Below, in pieces: positions 45,162-56,627 of a stretch of 64,000 nucleotides of DNA. A program made the translations under genes and the position numbers. Under the pieces are notes generated by a model. It ran no database searches and had not been told where the DNA came from. It saw nothing but the letters and a program-made list of their open reading frames with translations. Positions within the stretch are counted from its first letter, which is position 1. Each line of letters begins with the position of its first letter. This DNA comes from Culex pipiens pallens. Taxonomy: Eukaryota > Arthropoda > Insecta > Diptera > Culicidae. The stretch lies in NCBI RefSeq assembly GCF_016801865.2, contig NC_068939.1, forward strand, positions 2,542,001-2,606,000. The letters are read 5' to 3'.

Positions 45162-47095
45162 CTGTGTTAGAGAGAGAGTGAGAAAATGGGTTTGAGACCA
45201 TTAGTGGAAAGTGTCCACTCATAAATCATGGTTTATGAAGATGATGCGGTTGTTGTTTTGTTGTGCCAAAAATAGTCCAGCTTGGGGTTTCAAGGTTACC
45301 GCTGGAGTGAATTAGGAGTGACAGCCTAAATTGGACAATTTCTGAGAAACGCGTCCGAACAGCTCAGCTGTTGCAGCAGGACGGTCAAGATGATTTAACG
45401 GTCGATTTAGCTCGTTTGGAAAGAGCATAAATATTTATAAAAATAAAATCGCTGGACGCGAAAAGGTTGGTTGCAGTCTAGGTCTGATTTCCATAGAGAA
45501 CGGCATCAGCAAAATTACGATTGCTGCTGCAGCAAACGACGAGGAATCGCTTAATTTTGGCCTCCTGCAGATGCGACACGACACTCACGCGCGCGCTAGC
45601 TGCTCCGTGATTGGGTTCATGGAGCTGAGCCACACTACGCCAGAATTGAGATTAATGGTCCGGGGGTAGCAAATCTGTTGTAGGTGAGATTTATTAGAAA
45701 TTGCGACCGACCGGGCCTGGTGGCCGTTTTCGATGAAATTGAACCAGGTCGATGGGGAGCGAGGACGAGGATTTGAATTATAACATCTGAATCGAATTTC
45801 GGGCAGAGTGTTGCATTTTATGCATTTTAATTAAATTGGCGAATTAGAATTCAGGTTGCCTACGCGAACCAATTTGGCAGTTGAAATTTGGTTTCCGGGA
45901 ATATGATTATTTATAGCAATAAATTGAAATTGTTTCAGCTCAATCTGGGACTTAAAAATAAAAAAAAAATATTCAAAACCATCCTTGAGATTTTGGACTT
46001 CACTTTCAATTGTCCCCACCTCTGAAATGCTCAAATCACAGCTAATCTTTGTCACTCTCAACCAGTCGAGCTTCTGGGCAATCAATCAGTCAGTCTTCGG
46101 TCGGTTTCGGTAGTCATGCATCAATTATGTTGATATAATCTCCTTCACGTTCGAAATGCCGATCTGTTTCATAGTTCAAGTTTGAACAAGACCAGCGGGC
46201 GTGCATAGATCAAAAATCGACCACATATTTCATTTTGAGTGTCTCTCTCTGGTTCGATCGCAAACTAATCTATATTAATCGCCAACCCAACCCCGAAGCT
46301 GAAATCGTCCAGATAGTTTGGCCGCGATCCGGTTTTATATATGACAATGTCATTAGAACTCGCGTGGCCATAAAAATCAAACGAGTTTCAGCTCCGGCTC
46401 CGAATGTCACCTCGGTGTTCAAAATCAGACCGCGCGCGAGGAGCCCAAAAGCGCCGAAATAAGGAGAGTGTATCACTTAATCCTGCTGCGGCGGCGGCGG
46501 CATTGGCCGAGGTTGGCCAGAGAAGCCCAAGTCAATAAGCTCGTTAAATTCGCTGCTGCTGGAAGAAGTGGCTCGTTTTGGGAGGAATTCGATCGCGATT
46601 GCATTTTGAAGGAGAGGAGAAGGGAGCCTCGCGCGGAATACCGAAAATCAGCAGCATCTCTCGGTTTTTGCGGCCTTCCTAAGGATAAGAGGAGGTAGGA
46701 CAGAAAAGATGCACACACACACACACCAACGAGGAGGCGCGCGAGGAAGCGCGAGATAAGCGAGGAAGACAATAAATTATATAAGGCCGAAAAAGTTGGC
46801 GCGAAACAAAGAAGAAGAAGAATCGCGCGAAAGAAGAGCAAAATTGAGAAAGAAAGAAGCAAAAAACTGCAACAAAAAGGAATGTATTTCTGATTCAAAA
46901 AATCCAGTAAAACCAGTTTTATGTGTGTTTTATTACTCGGACCAACAGCACTTAACGAGGAAATTGAATCTCTGTTCTGAACGCGCCCCGTACGAGTTAG
47001 TCTGTGTGTGTGTGTTGAAGGGAGGGAGGAGGATGATGCAACTTGTGGAGGGAGGAAAAGGGCGGTGTTAGGGAAAGTGAACACCGTGAAATGCA
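45162..47095. other. Upstream/intronic glypican DNA, GC-richer
   Basis: Mostly apparently single-copy and moderately GC-rich, with CACACACA near 46712 and GTGTGTGTGTG near 47003. Several frames (46473-47096 minus, 46235-46462 plus) lack domains. No glypican N-terminal exon was recognised. It is probably part of a long glypican intron and might hold regulatory sequence. Confidence 0.4.
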
Positions 47096-47099
47096 CTTA

Positions 47100-47420
47100 A
47101 CCTTTGAGTGGTACGTGCAAAGCGTGCATTTTAGAATATTTTTGCTTGTTTTTTAAAAGTGATTCCTGCAACAAAAAAAAAAAAACCATAGAGCAATTCT
47201 GTGAGATTTTGGTCATTCGATTTTTTTTTGTATTTTTTAATCCGGCTGAAACTTTTTTGGTGCCTTTGGTATGCCCAAAGAAGCCATTTTGCATCATTAG
47301 TTCGTAATATAATTTTTCGTACAAATTTTTTTGGTAATTTTTTATTTCACTTTTCGTCACTAAAACTTGATTTGCAAAAAAACACTATTTTTTATTATTT
47401 TTTTATTTTGACGTAGACTT
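47100..47420 (+). repeat. Dispersed repeat, CATTTTGCATCATTAG family
   Basis: It shows GAGCAATTCTGTGAGATTTT, then AATCCGGCTGAAACTTTTTT and GCCATTTTGCATCATTAG, as in the copies at 10240, 38575 and 57890. Frames on both strands are low-complexity. Confidence 0.6.
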
Positions 47421-48630
47421 ACGTCTTTGTCGAAGGTACTGGGGTGTCATTCCAAAAAACCCGGGCCGAAGGCCCTGGATTACTGCGTCATCCGTCAAAA
47501 CCTTATATCTTCCTTCCCTCTAATCGAATCGACACGATGTATGTGCCATTCGATTCGAAAATTATTCAGCAATTTGCTATAAAACTTTCATTGTTGGCAA
47601 AATAGTTTAACTATTGAAACAATTGAATGTTTTAAAATGTTTTCAAAATGCAGAGATTTTGCAAGCAAAATGAGCGCTTCCCACTCACGGACGGGAATGT
47701 TAAGTACCTATTTTGAGGGGAAAATCATCCGAGCAACGCGACCGAGTGTCGGTCGCGAAAAAGGAGGGGAAGTAGCGGGCCTAAATCATACATAAGAACG
47801 CGCGCCAGAGCCCATTCCATCATTCACGTCTCAGACGTCGGACCGGCAGCAGTAGCAGCAGCAGCAGGAAAGCTCGGCCCAGAGCAGCAGCAGCAGGAGA
47901 GAGACCAGAGCAGCAGCAGCAGGAGAGAGGGACCAGAACTGGAAAAGAAGTGCGCATCGCCTTCTCGTCGTCACCTTCAGCCAGTTGCCTCTCGATGGCC
48001 GGACCGTTTGGATCTTTCGTGGTTGCTGTGGTTCGGAGGTGCCTCAATCCCCATCCGTCGTCTCATCCGGGACGAGGCATCAACAAGATGAGGCGCGCGC
48101 CTGCTGCCTTCCGCCGAAAAGCCTCTCGTGGGTCAAGCCTTGGTTGTGAAACAATCAGGACATCCAACTAGCTCGTCGCATTCGCGGCGAGCGCTTCTGA
48201 AAGATTTACGTCTCATCCAATTCTAAAGCGTTGAAAGAGTTGCCCTCGTCCCACCAGGGACGAGGCAGCGAACTAATTTGAATTTAAATTTCAGGAACAA
48301 ATTTTGGTCTTCGGGGGCGACGGAATGCACAGCTTTCTGAGGCTGCTCTCGCCCCCAACCCCTCTCCCTCCCCCTCATTCTGCTACCAAACATTCATTCG
48401 GTTCGCGAAAAAATCGTTTTTCGTTCTTCTCTTTCCTTCCTTAATTCGATGTTGTCTAGTCAAAGATTTATCAACACATTCAAAGTATGTTTACATGGTA
48501 GCTGCGGTTTTGTTCGCATTAGATTTGCCATCTCTTTCTAGTAATAGTCAACTTTATCGGAATTCAATTCGAATCGTATAAAAATTCCGTTTCAACAACC
48601 GGTACGTACACGGTCCAATTGAATGTACTA
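47421..48630 (+). other. GC-rich block, possible solo LTR remnant
   Basis: 47690-48400 is GC-rich, with CAGCAG repeats at 47850-47935 and CTCGTCCC/GGGACGAGG palindromes near 48055 and 48250. A TG at 47699 and AACA near 48300, followed by AATTTTGGTCTTCGGGGGCG, are reminiscent of an LTR and the start of an internal region. TCAGACG near 47830 could be an initiator. No partner LTR or target duplication was found, so a promoter or untranslated exon is equally possible. Confidence 0.2.
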
Positions 48631-51105
48631 GGTGTCGGGGGGTCCATCTCGCATTCACAATCTTATTCCGTTAATGTATTTCAAGTGTCTAGCTAATTCA
48701 TCAAAATTAAGAAATGGAAAACTCTGTCCACATATCAAAACTTTACGTAGTCTACGCCATTCCGGTTATGTCTGTGACATAACTACTTTGACTTTTCTGA
48801 TATGTTTTAGAGGACTTGATGTGATGACTTGATGCCAACATTTCAAAAATTTGCAGAATGAGCAAAAAACCGAGTTATGATTTTTTTTCGAAATATCGAA
48901 ATAATGGTCGCAAAAATTTAAAACTTTAGTGAAATTTTGATAAAGTGCACCGTTTTCAAGTTATAGCAATTTTCAGGTAACTTTTTTCAAAATAATCGCA
49001 GTTATTCATTTTTTTAAAAAGCTGAGAAAATTCACTATATTTTGCTTTTTTGAACTTTGTTGATACGACACTTAGTTGCTGAGATATTGCACGGCAAAGG
49101 TTTAAAAACAGGAAAATTGATGTTTTCTAAGTCTCACCCAAAAATCCCAAAAAAATAAAAAAAAAGTATGAAAATTGAAATTACGAGCCATGGTTTCAAC
49201 ATTTTAATGAGCAAAATGTTTTAAAATGCATTATACACCTGTCCAGTTGTTTTGCCATCATTTGTTTCAAAAGTTTCTAAATATTGACGAAATTTTTTTT
49301 TTGCGATAAATATTTTTTTTGCGGTGCTGTACATTGGAATTTCATAAAAATTCAAAACATTTTTAAACAAGCCCAAACATGCTAAATATGATTATCAGTA
49401 CAGAAAAATGCATTTTAGATTGTTTTTAGTTGATTAGACTTCTATTTGCATGGAAATTTTGAAGTTTCATCAGTTTCATCACCGCCAACTTAGATTAAAA
49501 CATTCTAAATCACTTTAGAGTAGTTAAGGGGTCATGTTTAAGCTCACCAATATAAAAAAGACCGCGAAAAAAATATTTTTTTTGTGATTCGGTTTTCCGA
49601 AGTAAAATTTTGCCAAGGACGTTTGATAATCAAGTTTGGACTGTATTTCAGAGAAAAAAAAATATTTTTTTTGAAATTAAGTGAGAATGCATTCAAATTT
49701 CGATTCGTTTGATACCCCCTATTGCGAATCATGTAAATTTGAAAATTTCCGCAAAAAATCTGTATTAAATGAAAATTTGAGAATTTTGCAATAAAATATT
49801 TAGCAGAGTGAAAATTCAATAAGAAATTTCACTACATTTACGGGAACGTATTACAAATTATGAAATTTTCGTAAAAAATACGATATTTTGTGAAAATTAG
49901 AGTATCTAACAATAAAAATCAGGTAAAGTAAAAATACATATAACTGCAAAAAATATAGTCTTATTTGTAATTACGGTAATTTGTGAAATAATACTCTAAT
50001 AAAGTGAAAATGCATACAAAATTTCGCATAGTTTGAAAACCATAAGCATTAGCATTAGCATGTTTGAAAACCACATTGCAAATTAAGAAAATTTACGTAT
50101 TTTCAAAATTTAAGATGTTTTGTGAAAAATTGAGAGTTTTTATACTGGATGGGCAAGAAAATGTGATATTTGATATTTTCTAAATAGTGTCCATCTTGGT
50201 CCATCTATGAACATATTTTTTTCTTACATTTCCTTTATTTTTGTGTTTTTGGACTTTCAAATCGGACAATAAGTTGCTGAGATACAGACTTGCAAAGAAT
50301 AAAAAAAAAGTTACAATTAAGTTAAGGGTAGGTTAGTGTTATCCAATTACACTTTATTTTTAAAGGTTTAAAAATCTAGCCAATGTTAGAAAAGTCCCTA
50401 AATAAAATATGAATTGTTTAATATTTTCAAATGTTAGGCTAGATTTTAAGTTTTTGAAATATTTGTCTCAGAAACATCGACAAATTTTACAAATGTTTTG
50501 TTTTTTTTTCAAACATTAAAAATCTGACGGATGGTTGTCGAGCTTTCGTCTTTTAAAAAATAGTGACTAATTAGATGACACTTAGAAAAACCTTATTTTA
50601 TCAATTTTTATTCTTTGCAAGGTTTCTGTAAGTCCGAAAACGAAAATTATAGAGATTTTTTGTAGCTATTTGAAAAAAAAAATGCTTCAGAAATGGACAA
50701 ATTTACAAAAAAAAAAAATGCATTCCTCTGTATCGTAAACTTGGCTTAAAATTGAAAAAATTTGCAAATTATGTTTTTATGAGAAAAAAATTTAAAGTGC
50801 TTTTTGATTGTTATGACTGATTCGATTGTAAAAAAAAAGAATAAAAAAAATGTAAATTTGATACAAAAATTCTCCAAATCGGCCGATTCTGTAGACAATT
50901 GCTCTAATTATAAATGTCATGCCTTTCTCCGAGTTAGGGAAGTTGTCTTTTTATGTCTACTCAAAACATAAGTATGTAAAAATAGGGATGATGGGAATTT
51001 CAACGTTTGGTCTATATATATAAAAAATTTCGATGGTTTTGTTCGAACGCGAATCAATTCAACACGGAACGCCGAATCGAGGTGCTCTTTGTTGCGTTGG
51101 GTTCG
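48631..51105. repeat. AT-rich repeat-dominated stretch
   Basis: About 2.5 kb of AT-rich sequence. 49120-49480 shares the TTATACACCTGTCCAGTTGT segment with 58286-58310 and related motifs with 17420-17450. 49700-50110 contains several variants of a GAAAATTTGAGAATTTTGC-like motif and CATTAGCATTAGCAT at 50044-50059. No gene seen. Confidence 0.5.
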
Positions 51106-51303
51106 TATAAGTCCAAAGAAGGTTCTTACGCCAAAAAGTTACAACTTTGGCCACTCTGGAACCGATTCCGGAAAATCTGCAGATTGTATGGGAAAAGTAA
51201 CGTAAAATCAAATTTTGATCACAGGAGGCTGAATTAGCAAACAAGCTAAAAACGTCAAGAAACGAAAAAAAGACAAGACGAAGTTTGTCGGGTATGGCTT
51301 GTT
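51106..51303 (+). repeat. RTE-like 3' end repeat, copy 1
   Basis: It begins TATAAGTCCAA, includes GGTTCTTACGCCAAAAAGTT and GATCACAGGAGGCTGAAT, and ends GACGAAGTTTGTCGGGTATG. It is about 90% similar by eye to 63551-63749. The GAAGTTTGTCGGGT-type terminus resembles 3' ends of mosquito RTE-class retrotransposons as I recall them; this assignment is inferred. No reverse transcriptase is present. Confidence 0.55.
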
Positions 51304-52783
51304 AGTCCATATAATTTTTTATGATTGTAACTTTTTTTCTGAATTAAATTTAAAAAAACAAAATTTCTCAGAAAATCACCTCTCACATTTTCGAGTATTT
51401 AACTATGAACGACAAAGTTTCATGTAAATAATAAAAAAAACAGAGACCATTTCCGATATGCGATTTGTTGGGTTGGGTTCCTGAGATTTTTTCAAGCGTG
51501 GTAATTACTTAAGATTAGGAAATTGTGAAATCGCCTGTGAACAATTAGCCAACAACAACCAAACTTCACCTTTAAGCGAACTGCAATCGAAAAATTTCCC
51601 AAAAATAAATTTTTCGACAAATTATTAAAAATCTATGAAAAAGAACATGTTAAACTTTTTTTGAAAAAGAATTTGTTTAACTTTTTAAGAGTCAACTTTA
51701 GTCATCTGGAGTCTTAGAAAGGGCATTAAGACCAAATTCATTTGGAACCCCGATCGTACAGGGCTTCAAGTTCAACGCGGGTTTCCAAATTACTGTGAGC
51801 TTAAAGGGTTAATCTAATTTTCATTTATCATTACTTTGATTAGCAATTAGATTTTTGTTTAAAAAAATGGTTCTATAAAATATCGCCACTTGTGACTTAT
51901 AAAAGTATTTTTTTTTTTGACATCAATTTCTCAAGAAATCCCCTGACTACTTCAAGGTTACAAGTGCAAAAACAAAAAGCCAAAAAAGAACCATTCTCAA
52001 CGAAACGAGGAAAAAAAAGAGGTCCACTGCTGGTTGGAGCTCGCGCGCGCGATGATGATGAAGTTCACCGAGTTCTCGCGCGCCGCACATGTGAAAGATC
52101 GAGAGACAATCAGACGCGCTTCTCTCTCCAGCAACAACTCCCCACAACGAGACCGAGAAGCGATCCTTCTTCTGGGTCTGGGTCTGCTGACGGACTCTGC
52201 GAAGACGGAGGACGGATTCAAGGTGTGAGGCATAAAGCATTCTCGGCTGAGCCTCGGTCGGTCGGTCGGTGGTGCCCTGGAGCAGTTTTGTGTGGGAAAG
52301 AAATAAAGCCAAGACCCAGAGCGACGGTGCAGCGTCCAACAGCCCTCGCTCTGGAATGCTATTCTATGTAAATTCCTGACGTTCGCCGTGGCTCTTGGTC
52401 GGGCCGGTTCACGGTTATTCTTCGAGTTCATGGAGAAGGCTGTTGGACTGTTGGATGGAAGAAGCTTTGCAGAGAGAAACGAAACGAAAACTGAACTCCT
52501 GGCTGAGCTTGCTCGGTGCGATGAATCTCTCAATAAAACAATTCAGATAGTTATTCCTCTCTATTAAGAACGCATTAGGAGAAACAAAATGATTGACCTT
52601 AAACACTTAACTTTTCCCCGCGAGTATCTGCCGGGACACGATGTTCGCCATTGGCCTCACCACTGATAACGATCGCCAACGTTGTCGTCGTGGTCGTCTG
52701 GTGGTCCTCCTTCTATGACTAAACAAGTCGTAGCCGAAAAAAAGAGAAACATTTCTCGCGCAGCCTCCCTTGATGGTCATAAT
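51304..52783. other. AT-rich then GC-richer flank of LTR element
   Basis: 51304-51980 is AT-rich and shows nothing specific. 51990-52783 is GC-richer, with GCGCGCGC near 52043 and GGTCGGTCGGTCGGT near 52256. Overlapping frames on both strands (for example 51892-52371 plus and 51997-52533 minus) have no domain I recognise. Confidence 0.4.
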
Positions 52784-53325
52784 TGTGGGATATAAGACGA
52801 GGTGATACAATGATTTATGAAATTTAAGTATTTTAAATCAAATGTATGACACAAACGAAGCATTACGTAAATTTAATACACACGGGTAATTTGTATGCAA
52901 GATTTAGTTCACATTTGACTCATACAGGATAGTAGTGTAGCTAAAACGCATGTTAAGAGAAACGCAAATTCGGTCTCGCGATTTGACAGAAGCCGAAACT
53001 TGCCGGATATGCAGTGAGCGATTTTAGAAGAAAACGCAGGAGAGGCAAAACAAAAGAGAACGAGCGCGCGGCGCTCGATGAGCAAATCGGCGTGATTCTC
53101 TTGAAAGCTCGTTCTGGCTTAGTTGGAGTAAACGAGACAGCAGGATGAGCTTTCGGATTGAATGATGACTCGTGAGCGAGTAAGGAGAGAATAGCGTGCT
53201 CTAACTCGCTGCGAAGGACCTCGATGTCGATCGATGTTTCAGTCTGGTTTGTATTTTTGAGGCGAAAAGTCATGCGTCAATTTCTTTGACGGTTATTTTG
53301 AAGATGGCCGCGATGGGACACGACA
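52784..53325 (+). repeat. Left LTR
   Basis: 542 bp, TG...CA bounded. The minus frame inside (52953-53273, 106 codons) is identical in the right LTR, which mainly reflects LTR identity; it has no known domain. A GCGCGCGGCGC spot lies near 53066. Confidence 0.9.
53239..53272 (+). promoter_or_regulatory. LTR core promoter: initiator plus DPE
   Basis: TCAGTC at 53239-53244 matches the arthropod initiator (A at 53241). AGTCA at 53268-53272 sits exactly at +28 to +32 and fits the downstream promoter element consensus RGWYV. This spacing is diagnostic for TATA-less Inr/DPE promoters, which are common in fly retrotransposons. It puts the U3/R border at about 53240. The same pair is in the right LTR at 57083-57116. 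Confidence 0.6.
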
Positions 53326-53789
53326 ATGGCGTGGCTTAGCTCCCTTTTTGTGTGTTTCGGCGGTAGTGGACAATTTAGTGTTTCATTGTATGGAGGAATA
53401 CTGCGTTCTCACCGGCCGATGGTACGTATTACACGTGGGAAAGAATTACGGTTGTTTCTTCCAGCAGTCTGGTGAAAAGGTGTTTTTAAAATTTAGCGTG
53501 GTCAGGTAAAAGTGAGTTATAATAACAACTGCTCGGTAACGAAACCAAAGAGGAAATTTATAAAAAGACAAAACAAGACTGGCCAACACTAATCAAAGGA
53601 AAAAAAAGACATTTCCTAGAGAAAACTGGCAAAAAAGACTGGCCAGCGCAAAAGAAGGAGAAGAGAATGAAAGCCATAGAGGAAATGGCAGATAAGTTTA
53701 GTCAGCAAATTGACAAAGGCAAAAAAGATTGAAAAGCCTTAGCAAAAATGGCAAAAAAGAATGAAAAGCCATAGTATCCAGTGGATACG
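53326..53789 (+). other. LTR element leader region
   Basis: It follows the left LTR and includes a possible primer-binding site at 53327. Next comes a purine-rich stretch with repeated AAAAAAGACTGGCCA/GGCAAAAAAGA motifs (53570-53770), which may act in RNA packaging. No open frame. Confidence 0.5.
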
Positions 53790-54165
53790 GGAAGGTCCGC
53801 AGCAACGGTCGAATGATTACGCTGTCAGCTTTGTAAGCGGATGATCATGGGTTCGATTCCCATCTGCTTTAATCTTCCATCGGATGGGAAAGTAAAACGT
53901 TGGCCCTGGTCTTAGTTGTTGTTAGGCCGTTAAGTCATTCCAGGTGTGGGAGTCGTTCCCCTGGTATAAGTACAAACAACACACCAAACCAAGCCTGCTC
54001 CTGTAAAATCACTGGCGACGGTTGGACTCACCAAGGTCGTCAGTTCGAACCCTGGGGTGGAAGGTTTCTTGGAGTAGAAAGAGGTTTAGGTGCTCTCCCC
54101 ATTCAAGCTTTCGGACTTCTAGGTTCGAGCAGAAACTTGCAATAGAGACCACAAAATACCTAGGG
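53790..54165 (+). mobile_element. tRNA-like SINE segment inside LTR element
   Basis: GGAAGGTCCGCAGC starts a tRNA-like fold with anticodon region CAGCTTTGTAAGCGG, then the B box GGGTTCGATTCCCATCTG and a 3' arm ending CTTCC. It shares the TTTGTAAGCG and GGTTCGATTCCCATCTGC segments with the SINE at 34383. After it come AACGTTGGCCCTGGTCTTAG and a second tRNA-related patch with GTCAGTTCGAACCCTGGGG (54029-54056). The frame at 53900-54145 is not a gene. It is part of the LTR element's interior and was probably acquired by insertion. Confidence 0.6.
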
Positions 54166-54399
54166 GTCGTTTAAGTGGATAGTTTGATTTTGAGAAGGTC
54201 CGTCGTGGAATCAGACTCGAGACGATTGAGTATTCTGTTGTTCCAGACGAGAAAAGGACGATAGCAAGCAAACTGTCGAGTTTAGAAATATAATTGAATT
54301 GATCAAGAGTTTGTAATCGCGATAATATGTATTCTCCGACTCGTGTTTTGAAAGCAGTTTTAAGAAAACTTAAAAAAAACTGAATATGCCAGAATGGAA

Positions 54400-55400
54400 A
54401 GCATTTTCCATGCGACTTATGTTTGAGCTTCGATTGAATGTCGTAGGCTGAGTTACAGAATGTTTTGTCAAGGCAGTAAATTAAACTGATAGTTTCAAGA
54501 AATTCCAATAAATTTCAATCAGCTTTGTGTGAGAATTTTAAAAGGGTAGTTTGGAAACCTACCCGACTTATGTTTGAGCTTCGATTAAATGTCTTGGGCT
54601 GAGTTACAGAATGTTTGTCAAAGAAGTAAATTGATCTGATAGTTTTAAAAAAAAATTTAAGTAAATTTCAATCAGTTTTGTGTGAGATTTTTAAAAAGGT
54701 AGTCTAGAAACCTACCCGACTTATGTTGTGACTTATGCTTCGATTGAATGTCTTGGGCTGAGTTACAGAATGTTTTGTCAAAGAAGTAGATTGATCTGAT
54801 GATTTCAGGAAATTTCAATCAGTTTTGAGTGAGAATGTAAGAAGGGTAGTCTGGAAACCTACCCGACTTATGTTTGAGCTTCGATTGATTGTCGTAGGCA
54901 GAGTTACAGAATGTTTTGTCAAGGAAGTAAATTGATCTGATAGTTTCAAGAAATTTCAATGAATTTCAATCATTGTGAGAATTTTACAAGGGTAGTCTGG
55001 AAACCTACCCGACTTATGTTTGAGCTTCGATTGAATGTCTTGGGCTGAGTTACAGAATGTTTTGTCAAAGAAGTAGATTGATCTGATGATTTCAGGAAAT
55101 TTTAATCAGTTTTGAGTGAGAATGTAAAAACGGTAGTCTGGAAACCTATCCGACTTATGTTTGAGCTTCGATTGATTGTCATAGGCTGAGTTACAGAATG
55201 TTTTGTCAAGGAAGTAAATTGATCTGATAGTTTCAAGAAATTTCAATAAATTTCAATCAGTTTGAGTGAGAATTTGAAAAGGGTAGTCTGGAAACCTACC
55301 CGACTTGTGTTTGAGCTTCAATTGAATGTCTTGGGCTGAATTACAGAATGTTCGTCAAGGAAGTAGATTGATCAGATGATTTCAATAAATTTCAATCAAT
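54400..55400 (+). repeat. Tandem array, ~147-bp unit, seven copies
   Basis: The landmark GACTTATGTTTGAGCTTCGA starts copies at about 54415, 54565, 54716, 54865, 55010, 55151 and 55300 (the third is rearranged, the last diverged). Each unit also contains GGGCTGAGTTACAGAATGTT and, at its end, GTAGTCTGGAAACCTACCCG. Spacing varies from 141 to 151 bases. It lies in the interior of the LTR element and has no coding capacity. Confidence 0.85.
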
Positions 55401-56627
55401 TTTGAGTAAGAATTTAAGTAAGGGCTGATACTGAGGAAGAGATGTAATAATTTTAGATTCAGATGGAAAATATTAATAAATAAGAAATGAGAATTTAAAC
55501 TACATTAATAGTAATAGTCAGATAGTCATTGAGTCATGAATGAAGAAAAAACATGCGGAAAAGATTAACTATTAACTATTAATTATAATAAAAACATAAA
55601 ATAGATCTAGAAATCAGTACCTGCGAAGATTTAAAAACAAAATCCTAAGAAAAATAAGTGGAAGTGATCAAGATGAGAATTAAGTAATTTGAGAAAAGAA
55701 GCAATAAATTGCTGTAAATGAGTTATTACAAATGCAATACTGAAAAGTAAAAAAAAAAAAAAAGGAAGCATACAGAAAAGTAAAGATTATAAATAACGGA
55801 CTTTGGATAACAGTTCTAAAGATAGTGATAAGAATTTAAGAAAATAAAAATACATCAAGATACGATAAGATGTAAAAATAAATAAATAAACGAATAGATA
55901 TGGCATTAAATTATGAATAATGTACAGAGATGGCACAATTCGTAAATAAATACACAACATGAGATTAGCGGAATGTGAAATTAAATAAAATCAAGAAATA
56001 CATTGGACTCTCTATGTATCGATTTAAAGAGACCATCGAGAGTGGGAGGTATCAAACTATTGAACGAAAAGCAAAGCATGCTATTTGAAGAGACTACAAC
56101 AAGAGAGTCGACTGCAAACATTAAAAAAAAACTTAATCTGCTACTCTAAAGTCAATAAATATTTAAAACATAAATAAGAGTGAGCAAGTAAAGTGAATAA
56201 TTAATATAAAAAAAGTTGAAGTAAAGAAACATAAAACCAAGAAGGAAAATTTTGAAGTAAAGTTGAAGTAAAGCCAAAAGAAAAACCACAGGTAAAAGTG
56301 AGTGGCAAATTTAATGTAGGATTACCTTAAACAAAATGGAAAAGTAAAAAAATGCTAAAATTAAAAGAAAAAAAAAGAAAAGACAGTTTCAAACGGCGAG
56401 TTAATTTCATTAAAATGTTTATAATGGAAGGAGAAGAGAACTAAGCTAGTTGGACATAAAAAAATGTTTAAAACGAATAATGAATAGTGTATATGGCACC
56501 AATTTCTATGAGAGAATAATTTAAGAGTTTTTTTAAAGCTATTGTCTTTCATATGTTTATAGGACCTGATAAAAAAAAAGTCTAGAATTAAAGATGCATA
56601 CATGAAAAGAGTACAGGAGGGGAATAT
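55401..56627 (+). other. A-rich 3' interior of LTR element
   Basis: About 1.2 kb of A-rich sequence without long open frames on the plus strand, ending in the polypurine tract. 56525-56580 is an inverted copy of the CATATGTTTATAGGACCTGA repeat found at 25875 and 31228. It looks like degenerate or captured DNA rather than mutated pol. Confidence 0.55.

Noticed and set aside
44956..45222. 88-codon minus-strand frame over a glypican exon
   Set aside because: It is the wrong frame; the correct glypican frame is open only within the exon 45161-44980 and fits the splice phases.
46473..47096. 207-codon minus-strand frame with hydrophobic stretches
   Set aside because: Hydrophobic runs come from CT-rich sequence; no known family, no exon borders, and it does not resemble a glypican N-terminus.
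51997..52533. 178-codon minus-strand frame and overlapping frames
   Set aside because: Several frames on both strands are open at once in a GC-rich region; none has recognisable features.
52953..53273. 106-codon frame on the minus strand, found identically twice
   Set aside because: Both copies lie inside the two LTRs; identity reflects LTR duplication, not selection on a protein.
54400..55400. CRISPR-like array
   Set aside because: Repeats are contiguous 147-bp diverged tandem units without unique spacers, inside a eukaryotic retrotransposon.
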